Counted from the stretch's first letter, positions 1 through 11,187 are shown. The stretch is 64,000 bases of DNA from Streptomyces sp. 549 (GCF_030124175.1 NZ_JASKMT010000015.1:1-64000); one strand, 5' to 3'. The notes: generated from the sequence alone by a model not told the origin. Numbers and translations: made by a program.

Positions 1-62
1 CCGCCAAGGCTTCCTCACCCAACCCGGACGAGGCCGCTATCAGAAACGGACTTAACGTCCAC

Positions 63-1592
63 TCAGATGTCGCGGAAGATCTCGATCTGCGCGCCGACGG
101 AGTTGAGGCGGGCGGCGAGGTCCTCGTAGCCGCGGTTGATGACGTAGACGTTGCGCAGCACGGAGGTGCCGTCGCCGGCCATCATGGCCAGCAGTACGAC
201 CACCGCGGGGCGTAGGGCCGGCGGGCACATCATCTCGGCGGCGCGCCAGCGGGTGGGGCCCTCGACGAGTACGCGGTGCGGGTCGAGCAGTTGCAGGCGT
301 CCGCCGAGCCGGTTGAGGTCGGTGAGGTAGATGGCGCGGTTGTCGTAGACCCAGTCGTGGATCAGCGTGGAGCCGTGGGCGGAGGCCGCGATGGCGGCGA
401 AGAACGGCACGTTGTCGATGTTCAGTCCGGGGAACGGCATCGGGTGGACCTTGTCGATGGGCGCCTCCAGCTTGGAGGGGCGCACGGTGAGGTCGACGAG
501 CCGGGTGCGGCCGTTGTCCGCGGCGTACTCGGGGCTGCGGTCGTGGTCGAGGCCCATCTCCTCCAGTACGGCCAGCTCGACCTCCAGGAACTCCACCGGC
601 GCCCGCCGGATGGTCAGCTCCGACTCGGTGACGACGGCCGCCGCGATCAGGCTCATCGCCTCGACCGGGTCCTCCGACGGCGAGTAGTCGACGTCCACGT
701 CGATGTGGGCCTGACCGTGCACGGTGAGCGTGGTGGTGCCGATGCCCTCGACGCGGACGCCCAGCAGCTCCAGGAAGAAGCACAGGTCCTGGACCATGTA
801 GTTGGAGGACGCGTTGCGGATCACCGTGACGCCGGGGTGCCGGGCGGCGGCCAGCAGGGCGTTCTCGGTGACGGTGTCCCCGCGCTCGGTCAGCACGATC
901 GGGCGCTCGGGAGTGACGGACCGGTCGACGACGGCGTGGTAGGTGCCCTCGGTCGCGGTGACGTCCAGGCCGAAGCGGCGCAGCGCCTGCAGGTGAGGTT
1001 CGACGGTTCGGGTGCCCAGGTCGCAGCCGCCCGCGTAGGGGAGCTGGAACCGGTCGAGCCGGTGCAGCAGCGGGCCGAGGAACATGATGATGGACCGCGT
1101 GCGGCGGGCGGCCTCGGCGTCCATGCCACCGAGGTCCAGCGTCGCCGGGGGCACGATCTCCAGGTCGGCGCTGTCGTTGATCCAGCGGGTCCGGACGCCG
1201 ACGGAGTGGAGCACCTCCAGGATGCGGAAGACCTCCTCGATGCGGGCGACGCGGCGCAGCACGGTGCGTCCGGAGTTCAGCAGCGTGGCGCAGAGCAGTG
1301 CCACGCAGGCGTTCTTGCTGGTCTTCACGTCGATGCTGCCGGAGAGCCGCCGACCGCCGACCACCCGCAGGTGCATCGGGCCGGAGTAGCCGAGGGCGAC
1401 GATCTCGCTGTCCAGGGCTTCGCCGATACGGGCGATCATCTCAAGGCTGATGTTCTGGTGGCCGCGTTCGATACGGTTCACCGCGCTTTGGCTGGTGGCC
1501 AGTGCCTGTGCCAGCTGCGCCTGTGTCCAGCCCCGATGCTGTCGTGCGTCCCGGATGAGCTTGCCGATACGGGCGAGGTAGTCGTCGGTCAT
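63..1592 (-). CDS. XRE helix-turn-helix / MurA-like enolpyruvyl transferase fusion
   Basis: Two domains in one 509-residue chain. Residues about 7-61 are an XRE (Cro/cI) helix-turn-helix (WTQAQLAQALATSQSAVNRIE). Residues about 72-509 are a full-length UDP-GlcNAc 1-carboxyvinyltransferase, the enzyme that commits UDP-GlcNAc to peptidoglycan synthesis with PEP. By eye the MurA active-site set is present: KN (residues 93-94), the Cys of GGCDLGTR (C190, equivalent of C115), Asp393 in GLNID after a three-residue insertion, R419 in YDNR, the Arg of ALRPAV and the Arg of INRGYE. A plain MurA is about 420-450 residues, so the HTH is an added regulatory domain. The ATG follows a -10 TAGGGT by 7 nt with no Shine-Dalgarno, so the mRNA is probably leaderless; an inverted repeat lies in the promoter spacer. 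This looks like the second MurA paralogue of streptomycetes. Whether it is mainly enzyme, regulator or both cannot be read from the sequence. Confidence 0.9.
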   Translation of the reverse strand: MTDDYLARIGKLIRDARQHRGWTQAQLAQALATSQSAVNRIERGHQNISLEMIARIGEALDSEIVALGYSGPMHLRVVGGRRLSGSIDVKTSKNACVALLCATLLNSGRTVLRRVARIEEVFRILEVLHSVGVRTRWINDSADLEIVPPATLDLGGMDAEAARRTRSIIMFLGPLLHRLDRFQLPYAGGCDLGTRTVEPHLQALRRFGLDVTATEGTYHAVVDRSVTPERPIVLTERGDTVTENALLAAARHPGVTVIRNASSNYMVQDLCFFLELLGVRVEGIGTTTLTVHGQAHIDVDVDYSPSEDPVEAMSLIAAAVVTESELTIRRAPVEFLEVELAVLEEMGLDHDRSPEYAADNGRTRLVDLTVRPSKLEAPIDKVHPMPFPGLNIDNVPFFAAIAASAHGSTLIHDWVYDNRAIYLTDLNRLGGRLQLLDPHRVLVEGPTRWRAAEMMCPPALRPAVVVLLAMMAGDGTSVLRNVYVINRGYEDLAARLNSVGAQIEIFRDI

Positions 1593-1599
1593 GAGCGCG

Positions 1600-1620
1600 A
1601 CCCTATCTCAGATATGAGAT
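1600..1620 (-). promoter_or_regulatory. Leaderless promoter and inverted-repeat operator of the XRE-MurA gene
   Basis: On the minus strand a -10 box TAGGGT (complement of 1600-1605) lies 7 nt before the ATG. Directly upstream, at 1605-1620, is the inverted repeat ATCTCA-N4-TGAGAT, which fills the spacer between -10 and -35. The position suits a repressor site. The likeliest binder is the XRE domain of the gene itself, which is inference. Confidence 0.6.
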
Positions 1621-1740
1621 GAACTCGCTTGCCTGGAGGGCCAATCGGGTGACGGCGGGCGGGTCGTCAGTCGGTACGTCATATCCGTGTATAATCCTTT
1701 TGGCCTCCCGGTGCGCGTTGACACGCGAACTCCGGCGGGC

Positions 1741-2157
1741 TCACCGCGCGGCGACTGCCGCCAGCAGGGGCCAGCCGTCGACTACGACCGTCCGCCGGTG
1801 CCCGGGCCGCCACCCGCGGGCCAGGGCGGCGTCGAGCAGGGCCCGGGCCGCGCCGGGCTCGTGCAGGTTCAGGTGTGCGCTGTGAAGGAAGCCCACGTCC
1901 CCGGAGCCGGCGGGTGCCCCACCGGGGACGTATCGATCGGGTTCCTCGGCGAAGACGACGCGCAGGGGGCCGCTGCTGCCGGCCGGCTGCGGGAAGAACG
2001 TGAGGATGTGGCGGCAGTCCACGGGTCGCCCGTCGCGATCCCGGGAGTGGCTGTGGCGTGTCGTCCACAGGTATGCGTGTCCGTCGGCGACCAGTGGGCG
2101 GGGCGTTCTCGGGTGGCGGGGCACGTTGCCGAGCGTATGCGGCCCGATCCCCGCCAC
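1741..2157 (-). CDS. Conserved Streptomyces hypothetical protein, 138 aa
   Basis: A 138-residue soluble protein that looks like an uncharacterised streptomycete family, with the pattern PRPLVADGHAYLWTTRHSH near the N-terminus, a beta-rich middle (LRVVFAEEPDRYV) and a conserved end (LNLHEPGAARALLDAALARGW, then DGWPLL). No catalytic motif, signal peptide or membrane segment is visible. The start is GTG with no clear ribosome-binding site. It sits between the XRE-MurA gene and the acnA regulatory region and is read away from acnA. Function unknown; the coding call rests on codon usage and recalled resemblance to the family. Confidence 0.65.
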   Translation of the reverse strand: MAGIGPHTLGNVPRHPRTPRPLVADGHAYLWTTRHSHSRDRDGRPVDCRHILTFFPQPAGSSGPLRVVFAEEPDRYVPGGAPAGSGDVGFLHSAHLNLHEPGAARALLDAALARGWRPGHRRTVVVDGWPLLAAVAAR

Positions 2158-2260
2158 CTGATCCGCAGGGCGCCTGCTGCCGGTGGCCGGGTCTTCCAGG
2201 GTTCGATGGCGCAGGACAAGCGGGTCGGGGCATGACCGTTCGACGGCGATGTACTACAGT

Positions 2261-2278
2261 TATCTCGACATCGAGATA
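2261..2278. promoter_or_regulatory. 18-bp palindrome upstream of acnA (candidate TamR operator)
   Basis: Perfect palindrome TATCTCGA-CA-TCGAGATA about 134 bp before the acnA start. Size and symmetry fit a MarR-family operator. In S. coelicolor the MarR regulator TamR is reported to control aconitase and other citrate-cycle genes through 18-bp palindromes of this general kind, so TamR is the best candidate. I cannot compare with the published site here. Confidence 0.6.
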
Positions 2279-2310
2279 TCTGCCGGAGGGCGTGCCACTC
2301 CCCACGGACG

Positions 2311-5150
<2,840 letters not shown>

Positions 5151-5187
5151 CCCTTCCGGCAGCACGGCTGCCCCACGCGGTTCCCAC

Positions 5188-5222
5188 GGCGCCGCATCCC
5201 GCTTCTGGCGGGGTGCGGCGCC
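5188..5222 (+). terminator. acnA terminator
   Basis: A 15-bp stem (GGCGCCGCATCCCGC with its complement, one G-T pair) and a 5-nt loop, 38 nt after the acnA stop. No U-tract, as is usual in streptomycetes. Confidence 0.8.
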
Positions 5223-5297
5223 GCTGCCGTGCCGCAGGTCTCAACTCGGGAAAGTATGCCGCGCGGAATCGCTTCCGATCTTGCCTCGCCTGCGGGA

Positions 5298-5313
5298 AGT
5301 GGACTATACCTGT
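5298..5313 (+). promoter_or_regulatory. dre-like site (candidate DasR operator) upstream of ngcE
   Basis: AGTGGACTATACCTGT resembles the DasR-responsive element AGTGGTCTAGACCACT at 12 of 16 positions. DasR is the GlcNAc-responsive GntR regulator of streptomycetes, and ngcEFG imports GlcNAc/chitobiose, so the context fits. The rest of 5223-5470 shows no other clear motif. Confidence 0.55.
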
Positions 5314-5470
5314 CGGCACCCGGACCGCCGGACGCTTGTCGCGCGAGCGGGCCCGAGCGTACGACCCCAGCTTCAACTGACCCGCGGTGTCGGGCCCTTC
5401 GCCAGTGGCAAGTCGACGGGAGACCGGTACGCACACCGCCTGAGTCCTGTGAGAAGGCGAGGACTTGAGC

Positions 5471-6892
5471 ATGGGATCCACCAATCTCAACCGTCGTGAC
5501 CTGATCAAGCGCGCAGCGGCGATCGGCCTCATCGCCGTCCCCGGAGTGGCCGCTCTGTCCTCCTGCGCCTCGGGCGGCGGCGAGGAGTCGAAGCCCGTCA
5601 AGAAGGGCGCCGTCACCAAGGACAACCCCTTCGGTGTCAACAAGGGCGACGCGCTCGACGTGGTCGTCTTCAAGGGCGGCTTCGGTGACGAGTACGCCAA
5701 GCAGTGGGAAGGCGTGTACGCCAAGTCCTGGGACGCGAAGGTCAGCCACCTGGGCACGCAGGAGATCACCGGCAAGCTCCAGCCCCGCTTCAACGCGGGC
5801 AACCCGCCGGACGTCGTCGACAACTCCGGGGCCCAGTCCATCAAGCTGGACGTCCTGCACAAGCAGGGCCAGCTCACCGACCTCACCCAGCTGCTCGACG
5901 CGCCCTCGGTCGACGACCCGGAGAAGAAGGTCCGCGACACCCTCATCCCCGGCACCGCGGAGAAGGGCTTCTTCGGCGGCAAGATGCACGCCCTGAACTA
6001 CGTCTACACCGTCTGGGGCCTGTGGTACTCCGGCAAGCTGTTCAAGGACAACGGCTGGACGGCGCCCGAGACCTGGGACGACTTCGTCTCCGTGATGCAG
6101 GAGGCGAAGAAGAAGGGCATCGGCGGCCTCGCCCACCAGGGCAAGCACCCCTACTACATGAACGTCGTCATCATGGACCTCATCGCCAAGACCGGCGGTC
6201 TGGACTCGATGAAGGCGATCGACAACCTCGACCCCAGGGCGTTCGTCGGCAACGACGCGGCCAAGCGGTCCATCGAGGCGGTCTACGAGATCGTCGACAA
6301 GGGCCTGCTGATGCCCGGCACCAACGGCCTGGACCACGTGGAGTCGCAGACCAAGTGGAACGAGGGCAAGGCGCTGTTCATCCCCAGCGGCTCCTGGCTG
6401 GAGAACGAGCAGCTGAAGTCCACCCCCGAGGACTTCGAGATGACCTTCCTGCCCGTGCCGGTGCTGGAGGAGAGCGTGATGCCCTTCCACGCCCTGCGCG
6501 CCGGCGCCGGTGAGCCGTTCATCGTGCCCGCCAAGGCGAAGAACCAGGCGGGAGGCCTGGAGTTCCTGCGCCAGATGCTCTCCAAGGAGTGGTCGACGAG
6601 CTTCGCCAAGGAGGTCAGCTCGCTGTCGATCGTCGACGGGGCCGTGGACGAGGGCGTCGAGCTGCGCCCCGGCATCAAGTCGGCCATCGCCGCCGTGGAC
6701 GCCTGCCCCGCGGAGGAGCGCTTCGACTACCTCTACACCGAGTGGTACAGCGCGATGGACGAGTCCATCCGCAACGCCACCGCCGAGCTGATGGCCAAGC
6801 GCATCAAGCCGGCCGACTGGCTGAAGAAGGCGCAGGCCGCGGTCGACAAGGCGGCGAAGGACCCGGCCAGCAAGCAGAACAAGCGGGACTGA
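5471..6892 (+). CDS. ngcE: N-acetylglucosamine/chitobiose-binding lipoprotein NgcE
   Basis: Extracellular solute-binding lipoprotein of an ABC sugar importer, 473 residues. The N-terminus has a twin-arginine motif (NRRDLIKRAA), a hydrophobic stretch and a lipobox ending LSSC, so export is probably by Tat, with a lipid anchor on the Cys. The body is a type-1 sugar-binding fold (family 1 SBP). It is followed by two permeases and near a ROK regulator, the ngcEFG arrangement known from S. olivaceoviridis and S. coelicolor. ATG 5471 is preferred to TTG 5465 because GAGG (5459-5462) then has an 8-nt spacing. No ATPase gene is present; such importers share the MsiK ATPase encoded elsewhere. Confidence 0.9.
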   Translation: MGSTNLNRRDLIKRAAAIGLIAVPGVAALSSCASGGGEESKPVKKGAVTKDNPFGVNKGDALDVVVFKGGFGDEYAKQWEGVYAKSWDAKVSHLGTQEITGKLQPRFNAGNPPDVVDNSGAQSIKLDVLHKQGQLTDLTQLLDAPSVDDPEKKVRDTLIPGTAEKGFFGGKMHALNYVYTVWGLWYSGKLFKDNGWTAPETWDDFVSVMQEAKKKGIGGLAHQGKHPYYMNVVIMDLIAKTGGLDSMKAIDNLDPRAFVGNDAAKRSIEAVYEIVDKGLLMPGTNGLDHVESQTKWNEGKALFIPSGSWLENEQLKSTPEDFEMTFLPVPVLEESVMPFHALRAGAGEPFIVPAKAKNQAGGLEFLRQMLSKEWSTSFAKEVSSLSIVDGAVDEGVELRPGIKSAIAAVDACPAEERFDYLYTEWYSAMDESIRNATAELMAKRIKPADWLKKAQAAVDKAAKDPASKQNKRD

Positions 6893-6933
6893 GGGGAGGG
6901 GCCGGTAAGGCGGAGATCCGGGAGCAGGGTGTC

Positions 6934-7863
6934 ATGCGGCAAGGCAAGTACCCGTTCATCGCGGGATTCCTCTTCATGCCCGTGGGGCTGTACCTCGTGT
7001 TCGTGGTCTGGCCGTACGTGCAGACCTTCGGGTACTCACTCACCGACTGGAGCGGGCAGTCCCAGTCGTTCAACTTCGTGGGGCTGGACAACTACCGGGC
7101 ACTGCTCCACGACGACGTGTTTCTCAGCGCGCTGCGGAACAACGTCCAGCTCCTGGTCTTCGTCCCCGTCCTCACCATCCTGCTGGCACTGTTCTTCGCC
7201 TTCATGATCAACGTGGGCGGACGCGGGACCGCCGGCGGGGTGCAGGGCGTGCGCGGCGCGGCCCTGTACCGGATCGTGTTCTTCTTCCCGCAGGTGCTGT
7301 CCATCGCGATCCTGGCCATCCTCTTCCGCGCGGTCTACCGCAGTGACGAGGCGGGGCTGCTCAACGGGGCGCTGGTCGCGGTCGGGCTGTCCGATCCGGC
7401 GTCCCCGATCGAATGGCTCAACGACCCGGCACTGGTGCGCTGGTGCCTGATCTTCGTGCTCGTCTGGTCCGGCGTCGGCTTCTACATGGTGCTGTTCTCC
7501 GCCGCCATGCAGTCCATCCCGCGCGACTACTTCGAGGCGGCCCTGCTCGACGGCGCCAGCCGCACCCAGACGTTCTTCCGGCTCACGCTGCCGCTGCTGT
7601 GGGACACCGTGCAGACCGCCTGGGTGTTCCTGGCGATCCTCGCGATGGACGCCTTCCTGCTGGTCTCCACCCTCACCCCCGGCCAGTTCGGCGGCGGCCC
7701 CGACCACAACAGCGAGGTGCTGGCCACCTACCTGATGCGCAACTTCAACATCTTCGGAAAGGCCGGCTACGCCTGTGCCATCGGTGTGGTGATGCTCCTG
7801 TTCACCCTGGTCGTCTCCCTCATCACGCTGCGGGCCAGTCGCCGTGAACGCGTCGAGTTCTAA
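6934..7863 (+). CDS. ngcF: Sugar ABC transporter permease NgcF
   Basis: Inner-membrane permease of the NgcEFG GlcNAc/chitobiose importer, 309 residues, MalF-type. Six hydrophobic segments are evident, and the cytoplasmic EAA loop that docks the ATPase reads EAALLDGASRTQTFFRLTLPLL. It starts 41 bp after ngcE and ends 13 bp before ngcG, so the three form one operon. GGGAG about 10 nt upstream supports ATG 6934; the open frame continues upstream into ngcE without a better start. Confidence 0.9.
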   Translation: MRQGKYPFIAGFLFMPVGLYLVFVVWPYVQTFGYSLTDWSGQSQSFNFVGLDNYRALLHDDVFLSALRNNVQLLVFVPVLTILLALFFAFMINVGGRGTAGGVQGVRGAALYRIVFFFPQVLSIAILAILFRAVYRSDEAGLLNGALVAVGLSDPASPIEWLNDPALVRWCLIFVLVWSGVGFYMVLFSAAMQSIPRDYFEAALLDGASRTQTFFRLTLPLLWDTVQTAWVFLAILAMDAFLLVSTLTPGQFGGGPDHNSEVLATYLMRNFNIFGKAGYACAIGVVMLLFTLVVSLITLRASRRERVEF

Positions 7864-7876
7864 AGGAAGAAGCGCC

Positions 7877-8827
7877 ATGACGATGTCGACGCAGGAACCG
7901 CCGAAGGTCCCCGCCCGGCCCCAGGGGCCGAAGGGCCCCCCGGGCGGAAGGGCCCGCGGCACGGAGGAGAGGCCGTCCAGGGACGCCATGGAGGGGCGCA
8001 CGCTCAACGTCTTCTCGCACGGATTCCTCGTGCTGTGGACGGTCATGATCGTGCTGCCGCTGGTGTGGATCGTACTGGGGTCGTTCAAGACGGACTCCGA
8101 GATCGGCTCCAGCGCATGGAGCGTGCCGAGCAACTGGGCGTTCGACGCCTTCCAGCGCGGCTGGGCCAAGGGCGTCGGCGACTACCTGCTGAACACCGTC
8201 ATCGTCATGGTGTTCTCGGTGCCGCTCACCATGCTGCTGGGAGCGATGGCCGCCTACGTGCTGGCCCGCTACGACTTCCCCGGCAACCGCTTCTTCTACT
8301 ACTTCTTCGTCGCCGGGGCGATGTTCCCCGTCTTCCTGGCGCTGGTACCGCTGTACTTCATGGTGAACCGGCTGGGCATGCTGAACACCTACCAGGGCCT
8401 GATCCTGGTGTACGTCGCCTACTCGCTGCCGTTCACGGTGTTCTTCCTCAGCTCGTTCTTCCGGACGCTGCCCACCGCCGTGCACGAGGCGGCGGTGCTC
8501 GACGGCGCCTCGCACACCCGGATCTTCTTCCAGGTCATGCTGCCGATGGCCAAACCGGGACTGCTGAGCGTCGGCATCTTCAACGTGCTCGGCCAGTGGA
8601 ACCAGTACATCCTGCCGCTGACCCTGATGCAGCAGCAGAGCGGCGAGGACCCGGACCGGTCGGTGCTCGCCCAGGGCCTCGTCAACATCATGCAGCAGCA
8701 GGGCTACGAGGGGGACCTGCCGGCGCTCTACGCGGGCATGACCATCGCGATGCTGCCGGTCCTCGTCGTCTACCTGTCCTTCCAGCGCCAGGTCCAGTCC
8801 GGCCTGACCGCCGCCACCCTCAAGTAG
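7877..8827 (+). CDS. ngcG: Sugar ABC transporter permease NgcG
   Basis: Second permease (MalG-type) of the NgcEFG importer, 316 residues. After a polar, Pro/Gly-rich cytoplasmic N-terminus of about 50 residues come six membrane segments. The EAA loop is EAAVLDGASHTRIFFQVMLPMAKPG. AAGGAAG at 7863-7869 gives normal spacing to ATG 7877, just after the ngcF stop. The N-terminal tail is longer than in most MalG-type permeases. It pairs with NgcF and with the ATPase MsiK encoded elsewhere. Confidence 0.9.
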   Translation: MTMSTQEPPKVPARPQGPKGPPGGRARGTEERPSRDAMEGRTLNVFSHGFLVLWTVMIVLPLVWIVLGSFKTDSEIGSSAWSVPSNWAFDAFQRGWAKGVGDYLLNTVIVMVFSVPLTMLLGAMAAYVLARYDFPGNRFFYYFFVAGAMFPVFLALVPLYFMVNRLGMLNTYQGLILVYVAYSLPFTVFFLSSFFRTLPTAVHEAAVLDGASHTRIFFQVMLPMAKPGLLSVGIFNVLGQWNQYILPLTLMQQQSGEDPDRSVLAQGLVNIMQQQGYEGDLPALYAGMTIAMLPVLVVYLSFQRQVQSGLTAATLK

Positions 8828-8837
8828 CGGTGCCCGC

Positions 8838-8864
8838 GGTCCCGGCCGGCGACCCGCCGGGACC
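8838..8864 (+). terminator. ngcEFG terminator
   Basis: Perfect 9-bp stem GGTCCCGGC/GCCGGGACC with a 9-nt loop just after ngcG. Confidence 0.65.
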
Positions 8865-8896
8865 GGACGGCCCGCCCCGACTCTCCGTTCCGCTTG

Positions 8897-8929
8897 TAGG
8901 GTGTCTCACTGTGAGTGTTCACTTCGTGA
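8897..8929 (+). promoter_or_regulatory. Candidate promoter and operator of the tetR gene
   Basis: A -10-like TAGGGT (8897-8902) is followed by alternating half-sites TCAC/GTGA at 8906, 8911, 8919 and 8926, which form TCAC-T-GTGA and TCAC-TTC-GTGA around the likely transcription start. This is a plausible autorepression site for the TetR protein encoded downstream. Confidence 0.45.
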
Positions 8930-8966
8930 CGACGGGTCTCCGGGATGTGCCGGCCCGGTGCGGCGG

Positions 8967-9650
8967 GTGACCGGGGCGGACGGCCTGCCCGAGGCGCCCG
9001 CCGGACCCGGCACCCGGTGCCGGATCGAGCACGTCGCCGCCGAACTCTTCCACCGGCACGGCTATCCGGGCACCAGCGTGCGCCGCATCCTGGCCGCGCT
9101 CGGCATGTCACCCGGCGCCCTCTACAACCACTTCCGCTCGAAGGACGCGCTGCTGCACGCGATCGCCGCGCAGCACCAGGAGGACCTGGAGCAGCGGGTG
9201 ACCGCCGCCCTGCGCCGGGGAGGCACCGACCCGGTCCGCCAGCTGTGGGAGACCGCCCTCGCGGTCACCGAGTGCTGTGCCGAGCACCGCGCGCGGGCCG
9301 CCGTCGCCCGGTCCGAGCGGCGCTACCTCGACGAGGGGACCGCCGCCCGGCTCCGTGAGAGCGAGCGCCGGATGCGCCGCGACTGCGAACGGGTGCTGAC
9401 CGCCGGGCAGGCGCGCGGCGACTTCCGGGTGGAGCTGCCCGACGGGCGCCCCGCCGACCTCACCGTCACCGCCAGGGCCCTGCTCGACCTGTGCGTCACC
9501 GCCGCCCTGAGGCCCGTCCCGCCGCGCGGCGGGACGCACGACCTCGGGCTGCAGTGCGGTGTGCTGGCGCTCCAGGCGGTCGGTGTCGGTGCCCGCGACA
9601 TCCGTTCGGTCGCCGTGCCCGCCTGGAAGTCCGCCACCCCGGTCCGGTGA
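8967..9650 (+). CDS. TetR-family transcriptional regulator
   Basis: DNA-binding repressor-type protein of about 227 residues. The N-terminal HTH is clear: HVAAELFHRHGYPGTSVRRI followed by GMSPGALYNHFRSKDALL. The C-terminal ligand domain contains several Cys and Arg residues but gives no clue to ligand. The start is uncertain: GTG 8967, GTG 8958 and GTG 8901 are all in frame. I prefer 8967 because the repeat cluster that looks like its operator (8906-8929) would otherwise be coding. It lies between ngcG and rok7B7, so a role in amino-sugar or xylose uptake is possible but unproven. Confidence 0.8.
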   Translation: MTGADGLPEAPAGPGTRCRIEHVAAELFHRHGYPGTSVRRILAALGMSPGALYNHFRSKDALLHAIAAQHQEDLEQRVTAALRRGGTDPVRQLWETALAVTECCAEHRARAAVARSERRYLDEGTAARLRESERRMRRDCERVLTAGQARGDFRVELPDGRPADLTVTARALLDLCVTAALRPVPPRGGTHDLGLQCGVLALQAVGVGARDIRSVAVPAWKSATPVR

Positions 9651-9990
9651 GCCGGGGACGTTCCCGGTCAGGGCTTGTCGGGGCTTTTCAGAGCCTGTCG
9701 GGTCCGGTGGTTGGGCGCGCTCTCACCCTTGCGGCGCACGACTCTCGACGGAATGCGGGCCCTTCGCGGCAACGCCCGGAAGGGCCGGGTCCGCGTCGTA
9801 CCACGTGGCTGCGGTGTGCTCGTCGTATGGAGCACATTTGAGCACCGGCTCCGCTCAAGGTCTTGACGGGGGAGAACCCCGCACGGTCCCCTTAGGGTTC
9901 ATATGTTGGAAACAGGCCGTTGCCCCACTGCTGTGGCGCGGTCGACGGGCGGCCGGCGTGCCGTGCCGTCCAGGCGGGAGTGGATCAGTA
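9651..9990 (+). other. 340-bp intergenic region, tetR to rok7B7
   Basis: Holds a hairpin GGCCCTTC/GAAGGGCC (9758-9765 and 9779-9786) that may end tetR transcription, a TTGACG at 9863-9868 and a TAGGGT at 9893-9898. The 24-nt gap between the last two is too long for one ordinary promoter. GGGAG at 9975-9979 serves the GTG start of rok7B7. No gene is evident. Confidence 0.45.
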
Positions 9991-11187
9991 GTGGAGACAC
10001 CGGGCTCGCAGTCCTCACTGCACCGGGCCAACCTCGAACGTGTCGTCCGGGCCGTGCGCATGGCCGGGTCGCTGACCCAGGCCGAGATCGCGAGGGCGAC
10101 CGGCCTGTCGGCGGCCACCGTCTCCAACATCGTCCGGGAGCTCAAGGACAGCGGCACTGTCGACGTCACCCCGACCTCCGCGGGCGGTCGCCGGGCGCGC
10201 AGCGTGTCCCTCTCGGGGGACGCGGGCATCGTCGTGGGAGTCGACTTCGGGCACTCGCACCTGCGTGTGGCGATCGGCAACCTGGCGCACAAGGTGCTGG
10301 CGGAGGAGGCCGAACCGTTCGATGTCGACTCCTCGGCCGCCCAGGGCTTCGACCGGGCGGAGCAACTGGTGGAGCGGCTGCTCGCCACCACCGGCGTGCG
10401 GCGCGAGAAGGTCATCGGTGTCGGCCTGGGCGTACCGGGCCCGATCGACGTGGAGACCGGCGTGCTCGGCTCCACGGCGATCCTGCCGGGCTGGACCGGC
10501 ATCAACCCGCGCGACGAACTGACCGCCCGGCTCGGCGTGGAGGTGCACGTCGACAACGACGCCAACCTCGGCGCCCTGGGTGAGCTGGTCTGGGGCAGCG
10601 GCAGGGGAGTGGCGGACCTCGCCTACATCAAGGTGGCCAGCGGCGTCGGCGCCGGCCTGGTCATGGGCGGTCAGATCTACCGTGGGCCCGGCGGAACCGC
10701 GGGCGAGATAGGGCACATCACGCTCGACGAGTCGGGGCCGGTGTGCCGCTGCGGCAACCGCGGCTGCCTGGAGACCTTCACCGCGGCCAGGTACGTGCTG
10801 CCGCTGCTCACGCCCAGCCACGGGGCCGACCTGACGATGCCCGCCATGGTCGCGCTGGCCCGCGGCGGCGACCCGGGCTGCCGGCGGGTGGTCGCCGACA
10901 TCGGCCGCCACATCGGCAGCGGTGTCGCCAACCTGTGCAACCTGCTCAACCCCAGCCGCGTGGTGCTCGGCGGCGACCTGGCCGAGGCCGGCGAGCTGGT
11001 GCTCGACCCGATCCGCGACTCCGTCTCCCGCTACGCCATCCCCAGCGCCGCCCGCATGCTGTCCGTGGTGCCGGGGGCGCTGGGCGGGCGTGCCGAGGTG
11101 CTGGGCGCCCTGGCACTGGTCCTCAACGAGATGGGCGACGCCCCGCTCCTGGAGCCCGTGGGAGAGGTGGTCCGCGCTTCCGCGTGA
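9991..11187 (+). CDS. rok7B7: ROK-family transcriptional regulator Rok7B7
   Basis: 398-residue ROK regulator. Residues about 20-65 form a winged HTH (LTQAEIARATGLSAATVSNIV). The rest is the ROK/sugar-kinase-like fold with GVDFGHSHLRVAIG (phosphate loop region) and the ROK zinc motif GPVCRCGNRGCLE. In S. coelicolor the homologue between ngcEFG and xylFGH is Rok7B7, which acts in carbon catabolite control, xylose uptake and antibiotic production; the same neighbours here support the name. GTG 9991 is the start that begins just before the conserved region. Two strong hairpins follow the gene. Confidence 0.88.
   Translation: METPGSQSSLHRANLERVVRAVRMAGSLTQAEIARATGLSAATVSNIVRELKDSGTVDVTPTSAGGRRARSVSLSGDAGIVVGVDFGHSHLRVAIGNLAHKVLAEEAEPFDVDSSAAQGFDRAEQLVERLLATTGVRREKVIGVGLGVPGPIDVETGVLGSTAILPGWTGINPRDELTARLGVEVHVDNDANLGALGELVWGSGRGVADLAYIKVASGVGAGLVMGGQIYRGPGGTAGEIGHITLDESGPVCRCGNRGCLETFTAARYVLPLLTPSHGADLTMPAMVALARGGDPGCRRVVADIGRHIGSGVANLCNLLNPSRVVLGGDLAEAGELVLDPIRDSVSRYAIPSAARMLSVVPGALGGRAEVLGALALVLNEMGDAPLLEPVGEVVRASA

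Noticed and set aside
63..1592. Apparent loss of the catalytic Asp305 in the MurA domain
   Set aside because: At first the FPTD motif seemed replaced by FPGL, but ungapped alignment back from YDNR places an Asp (GLNID) at the right position, with a three-residue insertion before it.
1690..1695. Perfect TATAAT on the plus strand
   Set aside because: No -35 at a suitable distance and no plus-strand gene follows; probably chance.
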